DNA of 61,251 nucleotides from Bacillus sp. SG-1 (GCF_000181495.1 NZ_ABCF01000013.1:1-61251), one strand, 5' to 3'. Positions 8,284 to 16,880 are shown, counted from the stretch's first letter. Notes: generated by a model from the sequence alone, not told the origin. Numbers and translations: made by a program.

Positions 8284-9786
8284 TTAGCATTCGTCAACTT
8301 CAAGTTCAGAGAATGGCCACCAGAAGAAACCGTCTTGTGCAAGCAGTTTATCTGCTGCCAATGGTCCCATCGTTCCCGCTTGATAATTAGGGAACTCCTC
8401 TTCTGTTGTGTTTTCCCATACGTTGGAGATTGTATCCGTAAATGCCCAGGAAAGTTTCACTTCATCCCAGTGAGTGAAATTCGTTGCATCTCCACGCATA
8501 CAGTCATGCAGGAGTTTTTCGTAGGCTTCAGGTGTATTCATTCCATCCACACCGTTATTGACATAGTTGAGTTTCACCGGTGTCGTTTCGATGTTTTGTC
8601 CTGTCTTCTTCGCATTCAGGTGAAGCGTAATTCCTTCTTCCGGCTGGATGTGGATGACCAGAAGGTTCGGTGACAGCTGCTTATCTGTATTGTAATAGAG
8701 GTTCATCGGAATATCCTTGAACTGAATGACAATCTTGGTGGACTTGGCTTTCATTCTTTTTCCTGTACGGATATAGAATGGTGTGCCGGCCCAGCGGAAA
8801 TTATCGATCATCAGTTTTCCGGCAACGAAAGTTTCTGTATTGGAATCAGGATCAACATTACTGCCTTCACGGTAACCTGGAACATCAGTCCCTTTCATTG
8901 ATCCGGCATCATACTGGCCGCGGACGAAATAGTCCTTGACCTCTTCCTGTTTCATCGGACGGAGGGCTCTTAGCACCTTGACCTTTTCGCTTCTGATTTC
9001 ATCCGTCGTCAGCTTGATCGGCGGCTCCATGGCGAGAAGGGCAACCATCTGCATCATATGGTTTTGGACCATGTCTCTTAATGCGCCGCTCTTCTCGTAG
9101 TATCGGCCGCGGTCCTCTACACCTAGTTCTTCACTGGAAGTCACTTGGATGTTGGAAATGTAACGGTTGTTCCATAAAGGCTCAAACAGGGCATTAGCAA
9201 ATCGGATAACTTCGATATTTTGCACCATTTCTTTTCCAAGATAATGGTCGATACGATAGATCTCTTCTTCAGAGAAAGAAGCACGGATTTGGTTGTTCAG
9301 AACCTCTGCTGATTCTAGGTCGTGTCCAAATGGTTTTTCAATGACTAGGCGTTGGAATCCTTCCGTGTCAGTCAGGCCATCTTGTTTAAGATGATCAGTG
9401 ATTGTTCCGAAAAATTCCGGAGCCATGGCAAGGTAAAAAATCCTGTTGCCTTCCAGCTTATATTTTTCATCCAATTGTGCTGCCAATTGGTTTAACTCTA
9501 TGTATGAATCACTGTCGGAAACATCGTTGGACTTATAATAGAAATGAGAGATGAACTCTTCAATGTTTTCATCTCTGCCGATGGATGTCAGGACGGAATC
9601 CTTTACATGTGCCTGGAATTCTTCATTTGACAGTTCACGGCGGGCAACTCCTATAACGGCAAAGTTTTTCGCGATTTTCCCTTTGCGGAAGAGATGATAC
9701 AGAGAAGGGAAAAGCTTACGTTTGGCCAAATCGCCGGTTGCACCGAAGATCATTAGTAAAGTAGATGGTGTATCATTATGTTTCAC
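8284..9786 (-). CDS. zwf: Glucose-6-phosphate 1-dehydrogenase
   Basis: First enzyme of the oxidative pentose phosphate route: glucose 6-phosphate to 6-phosphogluconolactone, reducing NADP+. 500 residues, normal length. The dinucleotide motif GATGDLAKRK is near residue 15, the substrate and catalytic motif RIDHYLGKE near 178 (His catalytic), and RTGKRM further on. The GTG start has GAGGT seven bases upstream. It is the lead gene of a minus-strand unit with the cyclase gene. It is divergent from rnz across about 700 bp that contain a GC-rich repeat, the same relative order as in B. subtilis. It feeds gndA metabolically. Confidence 0.97.
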   Translation of the reverse strand: MKHNDTPSTLLMIFGATGDLAKRKLFPSLYHLFRKGKIAKNFAVIGVARRELSNEEFQAHVKDSVLTSIGRDENIEEFISHFYYKSNDVSDSDSYIELNQLAAQLDEKYKLEGNRIFYLAMAPEFFGTITDHLKQDGLTDTEGFQRLVIEKPFGHDLESAEVLNNQIRASFSEEEIYRIDHYLGKEMVQNIEVIRFANALFEPLWNNRYISNIQVTSSEELGVEDRGRYYEKSGALRDMVQNHMMQMVALLAMEPPIKLTTDEIRSEKVKVLRALRPMKQEEVKDYFVRGQYDAGSMKGTDVPGYREGSNVDPDSNTETFVAGKLMIDNFRWAGTPFYIRTGKRMKAKSTKIVIQFKDIPMNLYYNTDKQLSPNLLVIHIQPEEGITLHLNAKKTGQNIETTPVKLNYVNNGVDGMNTPEAYEKLLHDCMRGDATNFTHWDEVKLSWAFTDTISNVWENTTEEEFPNYQAGTMGPLAADKLLAQDGFFWWPFSELEVDEC

Positions 9787-10081
9787 ATTAAGACCTCACT
9801 TTTTTCCTATAGACTAGCTGTTTGTAAAATTGATATCCCTCTAAGCAGTTTCCCGGATAACAATCATTACTCAAAGCTTTTAGTTAAATGTTTTGCTCGT
9901 ACCTATCCTGAAATGAACTCCATACAAGTACTTAATTTTAAAGACTTAAGCGTCATTTAGCAAATCATATGCTGTAGGTTTTCCGGACAGGCCCTACTAT
10001 ATATTACACAATAATTCATTTTAGTGACATACTATTTTAAAAATAGGCTCTGTTAAAGAAAGGTGTTGTTAAAAAAAGTAT
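9787..10081. other. Non-coding stretch upstream of zwf
   Basis: AT-rich DNA that should hold the zwf promoter. A short in-frame stretch here shows no family resemblance. GGCTCTGTTAAAG near 10047 resembles the outer end of the palindromic-repeat/MITE termini, so the repeat element that follows may begin there. Confidence 0.4.
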
Positions 10082-10205
10082 GTTGATTTCCGTTCCAGGC
10101 GTGCGACTCCGCGGGGCGGGCGGTGAGCCTCCTCAGCTTCGCTTCCGGGGTCTCACCTGTCCCGCTGCTCCCGCAGGAGATCGCACACCCTATACTCCAA
10201 TCAAC
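10082..10205. repeat. GC-rich palindromic repeat, copy 2
   Basis: Same orientation as the copy in the IS: GTTGATTTCCGTTCCAGG at the left and ACTCCAATCAAC at the right, with CCGCGGGGCGGGC and CCCGCAGGAG inside. It lies in the zwf-rnz divergent gap. The remaining bases to 10490 hold the rnz promoter region and nothing else I can support. Confidence 0.85.
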
Positions 10206-10446
10206 GCTGCGATAGGAAGAACCAAATGAAAACACGATCCGGTTCTCTTTATAATTGGTATATCCTCTTCAAAACCCAAACAAATAACCACAATAATCAC
10301 TAACAAAGCGTAAAAATAAGTTACTTTTTATAGGGATGTCTGCCTGTCTATTCATTATATTGTCTCCAAATAGTGTTCTTATTACTTGTTGAACGACATT
10401 TTAATGAGTCACTATCACTCATTACGTACGTCGACATTCGTGTTTA

Positions 10447-10455
10447 TGCTATTAT
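10447..10455 (+). promoter_or_regulatory. Possible extended -10 promoter of rnz
   Basis: TGC-TATTAT is an extended -10 type element 36 bases before the rnz start. No good -35 is placed 17 bases upstream, so this is tentative. Confidence 0.35.
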
Positions 10456-10490
10456 GGAATGGATAAAAAGTCAGGAGAGGAGTGAAGATA

Positions 10491-11414
10491 ATGGACCTGC
10501 TTTTTCTGGGAACGGGTGCGGGAGTGCCTGCTAAATCAAGAAACGTGACATCAATTGCTTTAAAACTCTTAGAGGAAAGAGGTTCTGTCTGGCTGTTTGA
10601 TTGCGGGGAAGCGACACAGCATCAAATTCTACATACATCTTTAAAACCGAGAAAAATAGAGAAAATTTTCATTACCCATCTCCATGGAGATCATATCTTT
10701 GGTTTGCCGGGATTATTGGGGAGCCGTTCCTTCCAAGGGGGAGAGACGGCATTGACGGTTTATGGGCCTCCGGGCATCAGGGAGTTTATTGAAGTTTCAT
10801 TATCTGTCAGCGGAACCCGTCTTCTTTATCCTTTGCATATAGAAGAGATAGAGGAAGGATCCATCTTTGAAGACGATCAGTTTTCCGTAGAAGCCTGCAA
10901 ACTGGATCATGCCCTTCCTTGCTTTGGCTATCGAATTGTGGAAAAGGACAAGCCGGGGGTTCTTCAGGCGGGCAAATTGAAAGAGCTGGGGATAAAACCG
11001 GGACCAATCTTCAAAAAGCTTAAAGAAGGGGAGAGAGTCACGCTTGAAGATGGCAGAATGATTGACGGTACCGAATTTCTGGGACCTCCTATCAAAGGAA
11101 GAATCGTCACCATCCTTGGTGATACAAGGCCTTCAGCAGCGGGTGTCAAGCTAGCTGAAAATGCTGATGCCCTTATTCATGAAGCCACTTTCAGCAAAGA
11201 ACAGGAAAGAATGGCGCATGATTATTTTCACTCAACAACTAAGCAGGCTGCTGAAACAGCCGTGGCGGCGAATGCCCGAAAGCTGTTTTTGACCCATATC
11301 AGTTCCCGCTTTACAGAGGAAGAGTGGCCTGAACTGGAAGGGGAAGCACGCGAAACATTTCCCGAAAGCTACATAACCAGTGATTTTTTTGAGGTGTCGA
11401 TAACGAGAGAATAG
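10491..11414 (+). CDS. rnz: Ribonuclease Z
   Basis: tRNA 3'-end processing endonuclease of the metallo-beta-lactamase fold, 307 residues. It removes 3' trailers from tRNA precursors, mainly those lacking an encoded CCA. The zinc motif [13 protein letters not shown] is at residues about 60-72. GDTRPS near 210 and HEATF, then HSTTKQAAE, supply the distal metal ligands. A GTG nine bases upstream is in frame but abuts the Shine-Dalgarno AGGAGAGG; the ATG at 10491 has the right spacing. It leads a plus-strand unit with the phosphatase gene 50 bases downstream. Position next to zwf matches B. subtilis yqjK. Confidence 0.95.
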   Translation: MDLLFLGTGAGVPAKSRNVTSIALKLLEERGSVWLFDCGEATQHQILHTSLKPRKIEKIFITHLHGDHIFGLPGLLGSRSFQGGETALTVYGPPGIREFIEVSLSVSGTRLLYPLHIEEIEEGSIFEDDQFSVEACKLDHALPCFGYRIVEKDKPGVLQAGKLKELGIKPGPIFKKLKEGERVTLEDGRMIDGTEFLGPPIKGRIVTILGDTRPSAAGVKLAENADALIHEATFSKEQERMAHDYFHSTTKQAAETAVAANARKLFLTHISSRFTEEEWPELEGEARETFPESYITSDFFEVSITRE

Positions 11415-11465
11415 ATTTCCTTGCTTACCTGAGCGCTTATTGTGTAAAAGGAGAGGACGGTTACA

Positions 11466-12011
11466 TTGAAACATTTATATATCGTGCGTCATGCGAAAGC
11501 AGGAGGGCAGCCCCCCGAAGCAAAACTTACTGAGCTTGGTAAAAAACAGGCAGAGTCCCTGGTAACATTTTTTCAAGGGCGGGAAATCAATGCAATTTAC
11601 AGCAGCCCATTTTTACGCGCTGTCAAGACGATTCAACCTCTTGCACTTGAGAGAGGGCTTCCTGTCATTCAAGATGAACGTTTAAGTGAGAGGGTATTGA
11701 GTGAGACGGCACTTGAGGATTGGATGATGCACCTTGAAAAAAGCTTTGAGGATTTTGACTATTTCCTTGAGGGGGGAGAGTCTAATCGATCAGCTTTCGA
11801 AAGGGCATCCTCCTTTATTGAAGATATCATGACCAGCCCTGATGACCACATCATTGCTGTCAGTCATGGTAATCTGACAACGTTGCTTCTAAACTATTTC
11901 GATGATCGATTTGGCTATAAAGAGCTTATGGAATTGTCCAATCCTGATGTTTATCATATTATCCTTGAAGACGAAAAGAATGATGTAAATAGGATTTGGA
12001 AGGAAGAATAG
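11466..12011 (+). CDS. Histidine phosphatase (phosphoglycerate-mutase-like) family protein
   Basis: 181 residues with the N-terminal phosphohistidine motif VRHAKA (RHG family), the conserved IYSSPFLRAVKTIQPLA segment, and the second catalytic His in AVSHGNL. These enzymes hydrolyse phosphate esters through a phosphohistidine intermediate; the substrate is not predictable. Start is TTG with AGGAGAGG 10 bases upstream. It follows rnz by 50 bases and is probably cotranscribed. A short membrane-protein frame follows 19 bases after its stop. Confidence 0.85.
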   Translation: MKHLYIVRHAKAGGQPPEAKLTELGKKQAESLVTFFQGREINAIYSSPFLRAVKTIQPLALERGLPVIQDERLSERVLSETALEDWMMHLEKSFEDFDYFLEGGESNRSAFERASSFIEDIMTSPDDHIIAVSHGNLTTLLLNYFDDRFGYKELMELSNPDVYHIILEDEKNDVNRIWKEE

Positions 12012-12030
12012 TGTAGGGAGGGGAAGTTCC

Positions 12031-12216
12031 ATAGTACGTCAAAAACCGTTTAATGATGCATTGAAATATCAGCAGACAATTGGAGGCGGCGGTGGTGGCA
12101 GGGTGAACTATAAGCGCCTGCCATTAGGAATCAGGATCATCGGATATTTTATCCGGTTTTGTGTGATTACCGCTGTCGTGATGCTGCTGTTTAATTGGGT
12201 AATCAGCTATTTTTAA
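12031..12216 (+). CDS. Small single-span membrane protein, apparent ATA start
   Basis: A 61-residue frame not reported by ordinary ORF rules. It has a polar N-terminus (RQKPFNDALKYQQTI), a GGGGGG linker, and then RIIGYFIRFCVITAVVMLLFNWVI, a clear C-terminal transmembrane helix. A near-perfect Shine-Dalgarno (GGAGGGG, 12018-12024) sits 6-7 bases before ATA at 12031. No ATG, GTG or TTG lies in frame until a TTG at 12061, which has no ribosome binding site. ATA/ATT starts are known but rare (infC). Placement at the end of the rnz operon and protein-like composition support a real gene. A homopolymer error creating the ATA is possible. Function unknown. Confidence 0.5.
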   Translation: MVRQKPFNDALKYQQTIGGGGGGRVNYKRLPLGIRIIGYFIRFCVITAVVMLLFNWVISYF

Positions 12217-12366
12217 ATATTGTAGAGGAGGCTGGGCTAATAGGTCCGGTCTCTTTATCTATGGCTTCGTGAATTCCGAGCGCCATGCTTGTTGTTCCAG
12301 GCTGTCAGGTCTTTGGGGGATTGGTCTATCACGGCGGTTCTATAGAGCTCTTCAAGCAATTTAATA

Positions 12367-12561
12367 GGCTCTTTTCTTAAACTTTGTTGCTATTTAATAT
12401 GAATTTCGAAAAATATAGACATCATTCACACGAAATATCCTAGTATGGCAGGAAGAAAAGAGCTAATCTCCCTGTTCAGAGAGAAGAAACCTTGTACCAG
12501 GGGAAAAATCCGGCACTAGGGATTTTTCCGTCCGAAAGCAACAATCTATACGAAAACAGCC
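12367..12561. mobile_element. MITE-like element, copy A (195 bp)
   Basis: Terminal inverted repeats: GGCTCTTTTCTTAAACTTTGTTGC at the left and GCAACAATCTATACGAAAACAGCC at the right, imperfect. It is flanked by the perfect 8-bp direct repeat ATTTAATA (12359-12366 and 12562-12569). An internal hairpin GGAAAAATCC/GGATTTTTCC and the CTGTTCAGAGAG motif are shared with copies B and C. No coding capacity, so any mobility needs a transposase elsewhere. Opposite orientation to B and C. It lies against the namA terminator. The remainder of the 12217-12606 gap shows no gene. Confidence 0.82.
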
Positions 12562-12570
12562 ATTTAATAA

Positions 12571-12595
12571 GAGTGCAGACATTGTGTCTGCACTC
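12571..12595 (-). terminator. Probable namA terminator
   Basis: A perfect 10-bp stem, GAGTGCAGAC / GTCTGCACTC, with a 5-base loop, just past the namA stop on the minus strand. The following T-tract (TTATTAAAT) is weak and includes the MITE target duplication. Confidence 0.65.
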
Positions 12596-12606
12596 TTGCA
12601 AAGGTT

Positions 12607-13623
12607 TTACCAGGCTCTGTCATATTGTTTCGGAGGTTGTATTTCAACACCGAGTTCCAGCGCCGCTGTTCTTGGCCAATAAGGATTTCTCAGGAGCTCC
12701 CTTGCGAGCAGGATGAGGTCCGCCCGTTCGTTTTGCAGAATCTCCTCAGCTTGAATTCCTGTTGTGATCAGGCCTACTGCACCGGTAGGAATATCTGCCT
12801 TATTCCTGATTGTTTCACCCAATTTAACTTGATATCCGGGGTAAACATCGATTTTTGCCGGGACGACTGCTCCGGAACTGACATCGATCAGGTCGACTCC
12901 CTGTTCTTTCATCCAGGATGAAAAGACTGCATAATCTTCCGCATCCAAGCCGCCATCCGCATAATCTTTAGCGGAAACACGTACAAAAAGCGGTCCATCC
13001 CAGACACTGTTAACTGCTTCAATGACTTCCTTGAGGAAGCGGTAGCGGTTCTCGGCAGATCCGCCATATTCATCAGTGCGTTTATTTGAAAGAGGGGAGA
13101 GGAACTCATTGATCAAGTATCCGTGTGCTGCATGGATTTCAATAAGATCGTAGCCGGCTTTCTTTGCTCTGACCGCTCCTTGTTTAAAGGCTTCGACTGT
13201 TTCTTTTATATCTTGCAGGCTCATTTCCAGTGGAGTCTTCATCTTTTCGTTGAAGGGAATGGCTGATGGGGCGATGATGTCCCCTTCAAGCACAGCCTTT
13301 CTTCCTGCATGAGCCAGCTGAATGCCTGCATGTGCCCCTTGTTCCTTCATAAGGGATACCAACCCGCTTAAACCTTCAATATGATCATCGCTCCAGATGC
13401 CCAGGTCCTGAGGTGAAATCCTGCCTTGAGCAGTGACAGCGGTTGCTTCCTGGATGATAAGGCCGACACCGCCGACTGCTCTGCTTGTATAGTGGGTTCT
13501 ATGCCAATTCTCCACCTTGCCGTCTTCATTGTGGGAAGAGTACATGCACATAGGTGCCATGACAATTCTGTTCTTTAAAGTGATATCTTTGATTTTGTAT
13601 GGCTCAAATAATTTGGCTGACAT
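12607..13623 (-). CDS. namA: NADPH dehydrogenase, old yellow enzyme family (YqjM)
   Basis: FMN-dependent ene-reductase, 338 residues. It reduces alpha,beta-unsaturated carbonyls, nitro compounds and similar electrophiles with NADPH, a cytosolic detoxification role. Visible features: [25 protein letters not shown] with the regulatory Cys, the LAHAGRKA histidine, [28 protein letters not shown], and the C-terminal FMN-phosphate region [12 protein letters not shown]. The frame opens six codons upstream, but GAAAGGAG is placed for the ATG at 13623. Its position after rnz agrees with B. subtilis yqjM. It is transcribed alone toward the MITE and terminator. Confidence 0.95.
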   Translation of the reverse strand: MSAKLFEPYKIKDITLKNRIVMAPMCMYSSHNEDGKVENWHRTHYTSRAVGGVGLIIQEATAVTAQGRISPQDLGIWSDDHIEGLSGLVSLMKEQGAHAGIQLAHAGRKAVLEGDIIAPSAIPFNEKMKTPLEMSLQDIKETVEAFKQGAVRAKKAGYDLIEIHAAHGYLINEFLSPLSNKRTDEYGGSAENRYRFLKEVIEAVNSVWDGPLFVRVSAKDYADGGLDAEDYAVFSSWMKEQGVDLIDVSSGAVVPAKIDVYPGYQVKLGETIRNKADIPTGAVGLITTGIQAEEILQNERADLILLARELLRNPYWPRTAALELGVEIQPPKQYDRAW

Positions 13624-13706
13624 GGAATCCGCTCCTTTCAATATTTCGCCTTCCTAAATACATGCTTATTATATCAGCAGCGAATTCTCCGAAAAAGGAT
13701 TTTGAC

Positions 13707-14065
13707 TTACTCCTCGATTCTGCTGCGAAGTTCCTTTAAGGAGTACTTGGTGCCTCGCCAGACTACACCTCCGCGTACAAATGTAAGCATGCGGCGATCT
13801 GTTCAATCTCGTCCCCCGTTTTATCCGTCGAGCGGTCATTCACGATGATCCATTCAACATTCTCATAGTTCAGGTCAAGCTGTGACTGAATGCTTTTCCG
13901 GATTGTATGAGCTTCATTCCGGGCAGGTACAATAATAGAAATAAGGGGCCCTTTATGATCGCCGTCAGCATCCTCCAAGGCTTCTATCTTTCGTAATCCC
14001 CAAAATATATTAAAACTTATAATGAGCCATCCAATTATATTGATCGTCAATAATATGAAAAGCAT
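13707..14065 (-). pseudogene. Glycosyltransferase family 2 remnant with internal deletion and frame change
   Basis: The N-terminal 90 residues are intact: a membrane helix (LFILLTINIIGWLIISFNIFW), then the GT2 nucleotide-sugar motif PLISIIVPARNEA and EWIIVNDRSTDKT. The frame then hits a stop near 13762. In the next frame the DNA immediately encodes LTFVRGGVVWRGTKYSLKELRSRIEE and a stop at 13707, which matches the usual C-terminus of these glycosyltransferases. About 250 central residues, including the catalytic core, are therefore missing at a junction near 13785-13792. Non-functional as an enzyme; a short membrane peptide might still be made. Confidence 0.8.
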
Positions 14066-14199
14066 AGGTCAGTTCTCCTGTACACTTGCGATTTTTATCT
14101 ATTGTAGCAATTCATGTTTTAATATGCAGTTTTCGGTGTTTATTTACTTTTTAAAACGGTTTCCCATGACATCCTTTGAGAAAAGAAGTAAAATAATAG

Positions 14200-14217
14200 A
14201 ATGAATGATCATTCATT
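14200..14217. promoter_or_regulatory. 18-bp perfect palindrome, TetR-type operator
   Basis: AATGAATGATCATTCATT reads identically on both strands and lies 29 bases before the start of the hydrolase gene. TGAATGA/TCATTCA half-sites resemble those of TetR-family fatty-acid regulators (B. subtilis FadR uses the same halves with a 4-bp spacer). No TetR gene is present in the window. Confidence 0.6.
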
Positions 14218-14245
14218 TTAAATACATAAAAAGTGGTGAATATGT

Positions 14246-15208
14246 ATGAATGCCAATTGGGCTGGAGATATAGCGAAAATAGTGCTGCCGACTCCTTTTG
14301 CGGTGGGGGATGTCAATGTCTATCTTGTAAAAGGGGAGGCGTTGAGTCTGATCGATGTCGGTCCGCAAACCACAGAGGCGAAGGAAGTCTTGGATTTAAG
14401 TCTCGCGGAATTGGGGTATTCCATAGAAGATATAGAACAGGTCATTTTGACTCATCATCATCCTGATCACGCAGGGATGCTTGACTGGATGCCTGATCAT
14501 ATAGAGATTATAGGCCACCCTGCTAATGAAAGATGGCTGGTAAGGTCAGAGGAGTTTTTTGAAGAACATGATCGATTTTTTGTGAATTTATTTCTGCAGG
14601 CGGGATTACCCCAGGAATACTTTCCTTTTATCAAAAAGCTCAGATATCCTCTGAAATTCATGGGAGACAGAGGGTTATCCCGCACAATACAAGAAGGGGA
14701 CATGATTCCCGGGATGCAGGAGTGGACGGTACTGGACACTCCGGGGCATGCCCAAAGTCATCTTTCTTTTTGGCGGGAAAAGGACGGAGTGATGATTGCC
14801 GGGGACCATATTCTGGCTGAAATCTCTCCAAATCCGCTGATTGAACCTCCAGAAAAAGAAGGAGGGGAGAGACCGCACCCACAGCTGCAGTACAATCAAT
14901 CCCTGGAGAAACTTTTGCCATTGGATATCAGCCTTGCGTATACAGGCCATGGGGAAGAAATATCCGGTGTTCAGCCACTTATCCATAAGCGGCTGAAAAA
15001 GCAGCATGAGCGGGCCATGCATGTAAAAGAATTAGTGAAAAATGATCCACAATCTCTTTTTTCACTTTGTCAAAAGCTGTTTCCAGCTGTTTACCGGAAA
15101 GAACTGGGCCTGACATTGTCTGAAACACAAGCTCAAATTGATTATTTAACAGCGAGACAGGAGATCGTCCATGAAGAACGGGACGGAGTTTTATATTATT
15201 ACTGTTAA
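14246..15208 (+). CDS. MBL-fold metallohydrolase (YqjP-like)
   Basis: 320-residue metallo-beta-lactamase-fold protein. The metal signature THHHPDHAGM is at residues about 72-81, DTPGHAQSHLSF near 165, AGDHIL near 185, and YTGHGEEI near 233. The C-terminal third is a winged-helix-like extension (LSLCQKLFPAVYRKELGLTLSETQAQIDYL), as in YqjP/LACTB2-like proteins. The substrate is unknown; thioester or glutathione-type hydrolysis is common in the fold. Start ATG 14246. It is followed 12 bases later by the short-chain reductase gene, the yqjP-yqjQ pairing of B. subtilis, so the two are an operon, probably under the palindromic operator upstream. Confidence 0.88.
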   Translation: MNANWAGDIAKIVLPTPFAVGDVNVYLVKGEALSLIDVGPQTTEAKEVLDLSLAELGYSIEDIEQVILTHHHPDHAGMLDWMPDHIEIIGHPANERWLVRSEEFFEEHDRFFVNLFLQAGLPQEYFPFIKKLRYPLKFMGDRGLSRTIQEGDMIPGMQEWTVLDTPGHAQSHLSFWREKDGVMIAGDHILAEISPNPLIEPPEKEGGERPHPQLQYNQSLEKLLPLDISLAYTGHGEEISGVQPLIHKRLKKQHERAMHVKELVKNDPQSLFSLCQKLFPAVYRKELGLTLSETQAQIDYLTARQEIVHEERDGVLYYYC

Positions 15209-15220
15209 GAAGGTGAAACC

Positions 15221-16015
15221 GTGTACCAGCGTCTAAAGAATAAAAACATCGTCATTACAGGAGCTTCCGGGGGCATAGGAGAAAAAATCGCTCTTAAAGC
15301 GGCAGAACGGGGAGCAAATGTCGTGCTGCTTGCCCGCAATGAGGAACGCCTTAAAGAACTACAGAATAAAATTCAGGAAGAATATAAGGTGAAAGCCTTC
15401 ATTCACAGTGTGGATGTGTCCGACTTTGAATCCCTTCCTTCCGTATTTCAGTCAATTTACAGGGAGATTGAGAATGTCGACATCCTCGTCAACAATGCCG
15501 GCTACGGGATTTTTGATGAGGCAGACCAGGCAAGCTTCGAGGACATCAAAGGAATGTTCGACGTCAATGTCTTGGGGCTTATCGCCTGTACAAAGCATGT
15601 CCTGCCGATCATGAAAAAGAGAAACTCTGGCCATATCATCAACATCGCCTCTCAGGCCGGCAAGCTCGCGACCCCGAAATCAAGTGCTTACTCTGCATCT
15701 AAGCATGCAGTGCTTGGATTCACAAACAGCCTCCGGATGGAAGCGGCCTCTTCCGACATCCTCGTCACGGCTGTCAACCCTGGACCGATTGCTACGAATT
15801 TCTTCAATGTTGCAGACCGGTCCGGCACATATGCAAAAAACGTTGAACGGTTCATGCTTGATCCAGATGCGGTCGCCGAAAAAATAGTGGACAAGATGCT
15901 GACCAATACGCGGGAAATCAACCTGCCCCGCTGGATGAATGCCGGCAGTGTCCTGTATACCCTTTTTCCAGGAGTCATCGAGCGTCTCGGGAAAAATGCA
16001 TTCTTCAAGAAATAG
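15221..16015 (+). CDS. Short-chain dehydrogenase/reductase (YqjQ-like)
   Basis: 264 residues, classical SDR. NAD(P) motif TGASGGIG at residues about 13-20, NNAGYG near 92, catalytic Ser in NIASQAG, and YSASK with Tyr/Lys near 157-161. The C-terminal part (WMNAGSVLYTLFPGVIERL) is typical of the YqjQ group, whose substrates are unknown. GTG start with AAGAAGGTG upstream. It is the second gene of the operon with the YqjP-like hydrolase and ends at a strong terminator. Confidence 0.9.
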   Translation: MYQRLKNKNIVITGASGGIGEKIALKAAERGANVVLLARNEERLKELQNKIQEEYKVKAFIHSVDVSDFESLPSVFQSIYREIENVDILVNNAGYGIFDEADQASFEDIKGMFDVNVLGLIACTKHVLPIMKKRNSGHIINIASQAGKLATPKSSAYSASKHAVLGFTNSLRMEAASSDILVTAVNPGPIATNFFNVADRSGTYAKNVERFMLDPDAVAEKIVDKMLTNTREINLPRWMNAGSVLYTLFPGVIERLGKNAFFKK

Positions 16016-16017
16016 AC

Positions 16018-16054
16018 TGTAAACCCAGCCGGGAGTCCTCGGCTGGGTTTGTTT
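16018..16054 (+). terminator. Terminator after the SDR gene
   Basis: Stem AAACCCAGCCG / CGGCTGGGTTT followed by GTTTT, 3 bases after the stop codon. Confidence 0.85.
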
Positions 16055-16139
16055 TGGAGGTCCCCGCCCTTCTGGAGGGAGGAACATCTGCACGTCGATA
16101 AAATTTTATTGCCGGGTCCATTATAGAGGACGTTATAAT

Positions 16140-16860
16140 CGTGACTAGTGAGTTAACGTACCTCTACAGAGTAGAACGGAGTCGTCAAATGGTGCGATTA
16201 ATGAGTAAACGTACCTCTACAGAGGAAATCGGGTCCGTAATGGTACGAATAGCTTGTAAACGTACCACTCTAGAAGGGGAATCGGGCTTCTAATGGTGCG
16301 AATAGCTTGTAAACGTACCACTCCAGAAGGGGAATCGGGCTTTTAATGGTGCGAATAGCTTGTAAACGTACCCCTACAGAAGGCAAATCGGGCTTCTGAT
16401 GGTACGGTTAGCGAGTAAACGTACCACTCCAGAAGGGGAATCGGGCTTCTAATGGTGCGAATAGCTTGTAAACGTACCCCTACAGAAGGCAAATCGGGCT
16501 TCTGATGGTACGATTAGCTTGTAAACGTACCCCTACAGAAGGAGAATCAGGCTTCTAATGGTACGATTAGCAAGTAAACGTACCACTACAGAAGGAGAAT
16601 CGGGCTTCTAATGGTATGATTAGCAAGTAAACGTACCCCTACAGAAGGGAAATCAGGCTACCACTACAGAAGGAGAATCAGGCTTCTAATGGTACGATTA
16701 GCAAGTAAACGCACCCCTACAAAAGGGGAATCGGGCTTCTAATGGTACGATTAGCGAGTAAACGTCCCCCTACAGAGCAGAACCGAATCGTCAAATGGTA
16801 CGATTAGCGAAAAAACGTGCTCCTACAGAGTAGAACCGAGTCGTATAGTATGATTAGCCA
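16140..16860. repeat. 53-bp tandem repeat array (about 13 units)
   Basis: Unit starts at GTAAAC, or its variant, occur at 16152, 16205, 16256, 16309, 16362, 16415, 16468, 16521, 16574, 16627, 16705, 16758 and about 16810, a 53-bp period with one 51-bp and one 78-bp step. Each unit holds CGTACC, 5 bases, AGAAG, about 10 bases, CTTCT, 3 bases and GGTACG, so it can form a two-step stem. Units differ by scattered substitutions, and the whole period is conserved, so there are no spacers. No reading frame runs through it. It occupies the place of yqjT-coaX-yqjV in B. subtilis. Confidence 0.92.
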
Positions 16861-16880
16861 AACACAATCCCCGCCTAGGC

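Noticed and set aside
10053..10235. 60-residue minus-strand frame
   Set aside because: It runs through palindromic repeat copy 2 and has no protein-family character.
12492..12716. 74-residue plus-strand frame
   Set aside because: Starts inside MITE copy A, crosses the namA terminator and overlaps namA antisense.
14022..14204. 60-residue plus-strand frame
   Set aside because: Antisense to the start of the glycosyltransferase remnant and its promoter region; no support as a gene.
16140..16860. Possible CRISPR array
   Set aside because: The whole 53-bp period is conserved with only scattered substitutions; there are no unique spacers and no cas genes. The same holds for the arrays at 31.8, 41.0 and 50.2 kb.
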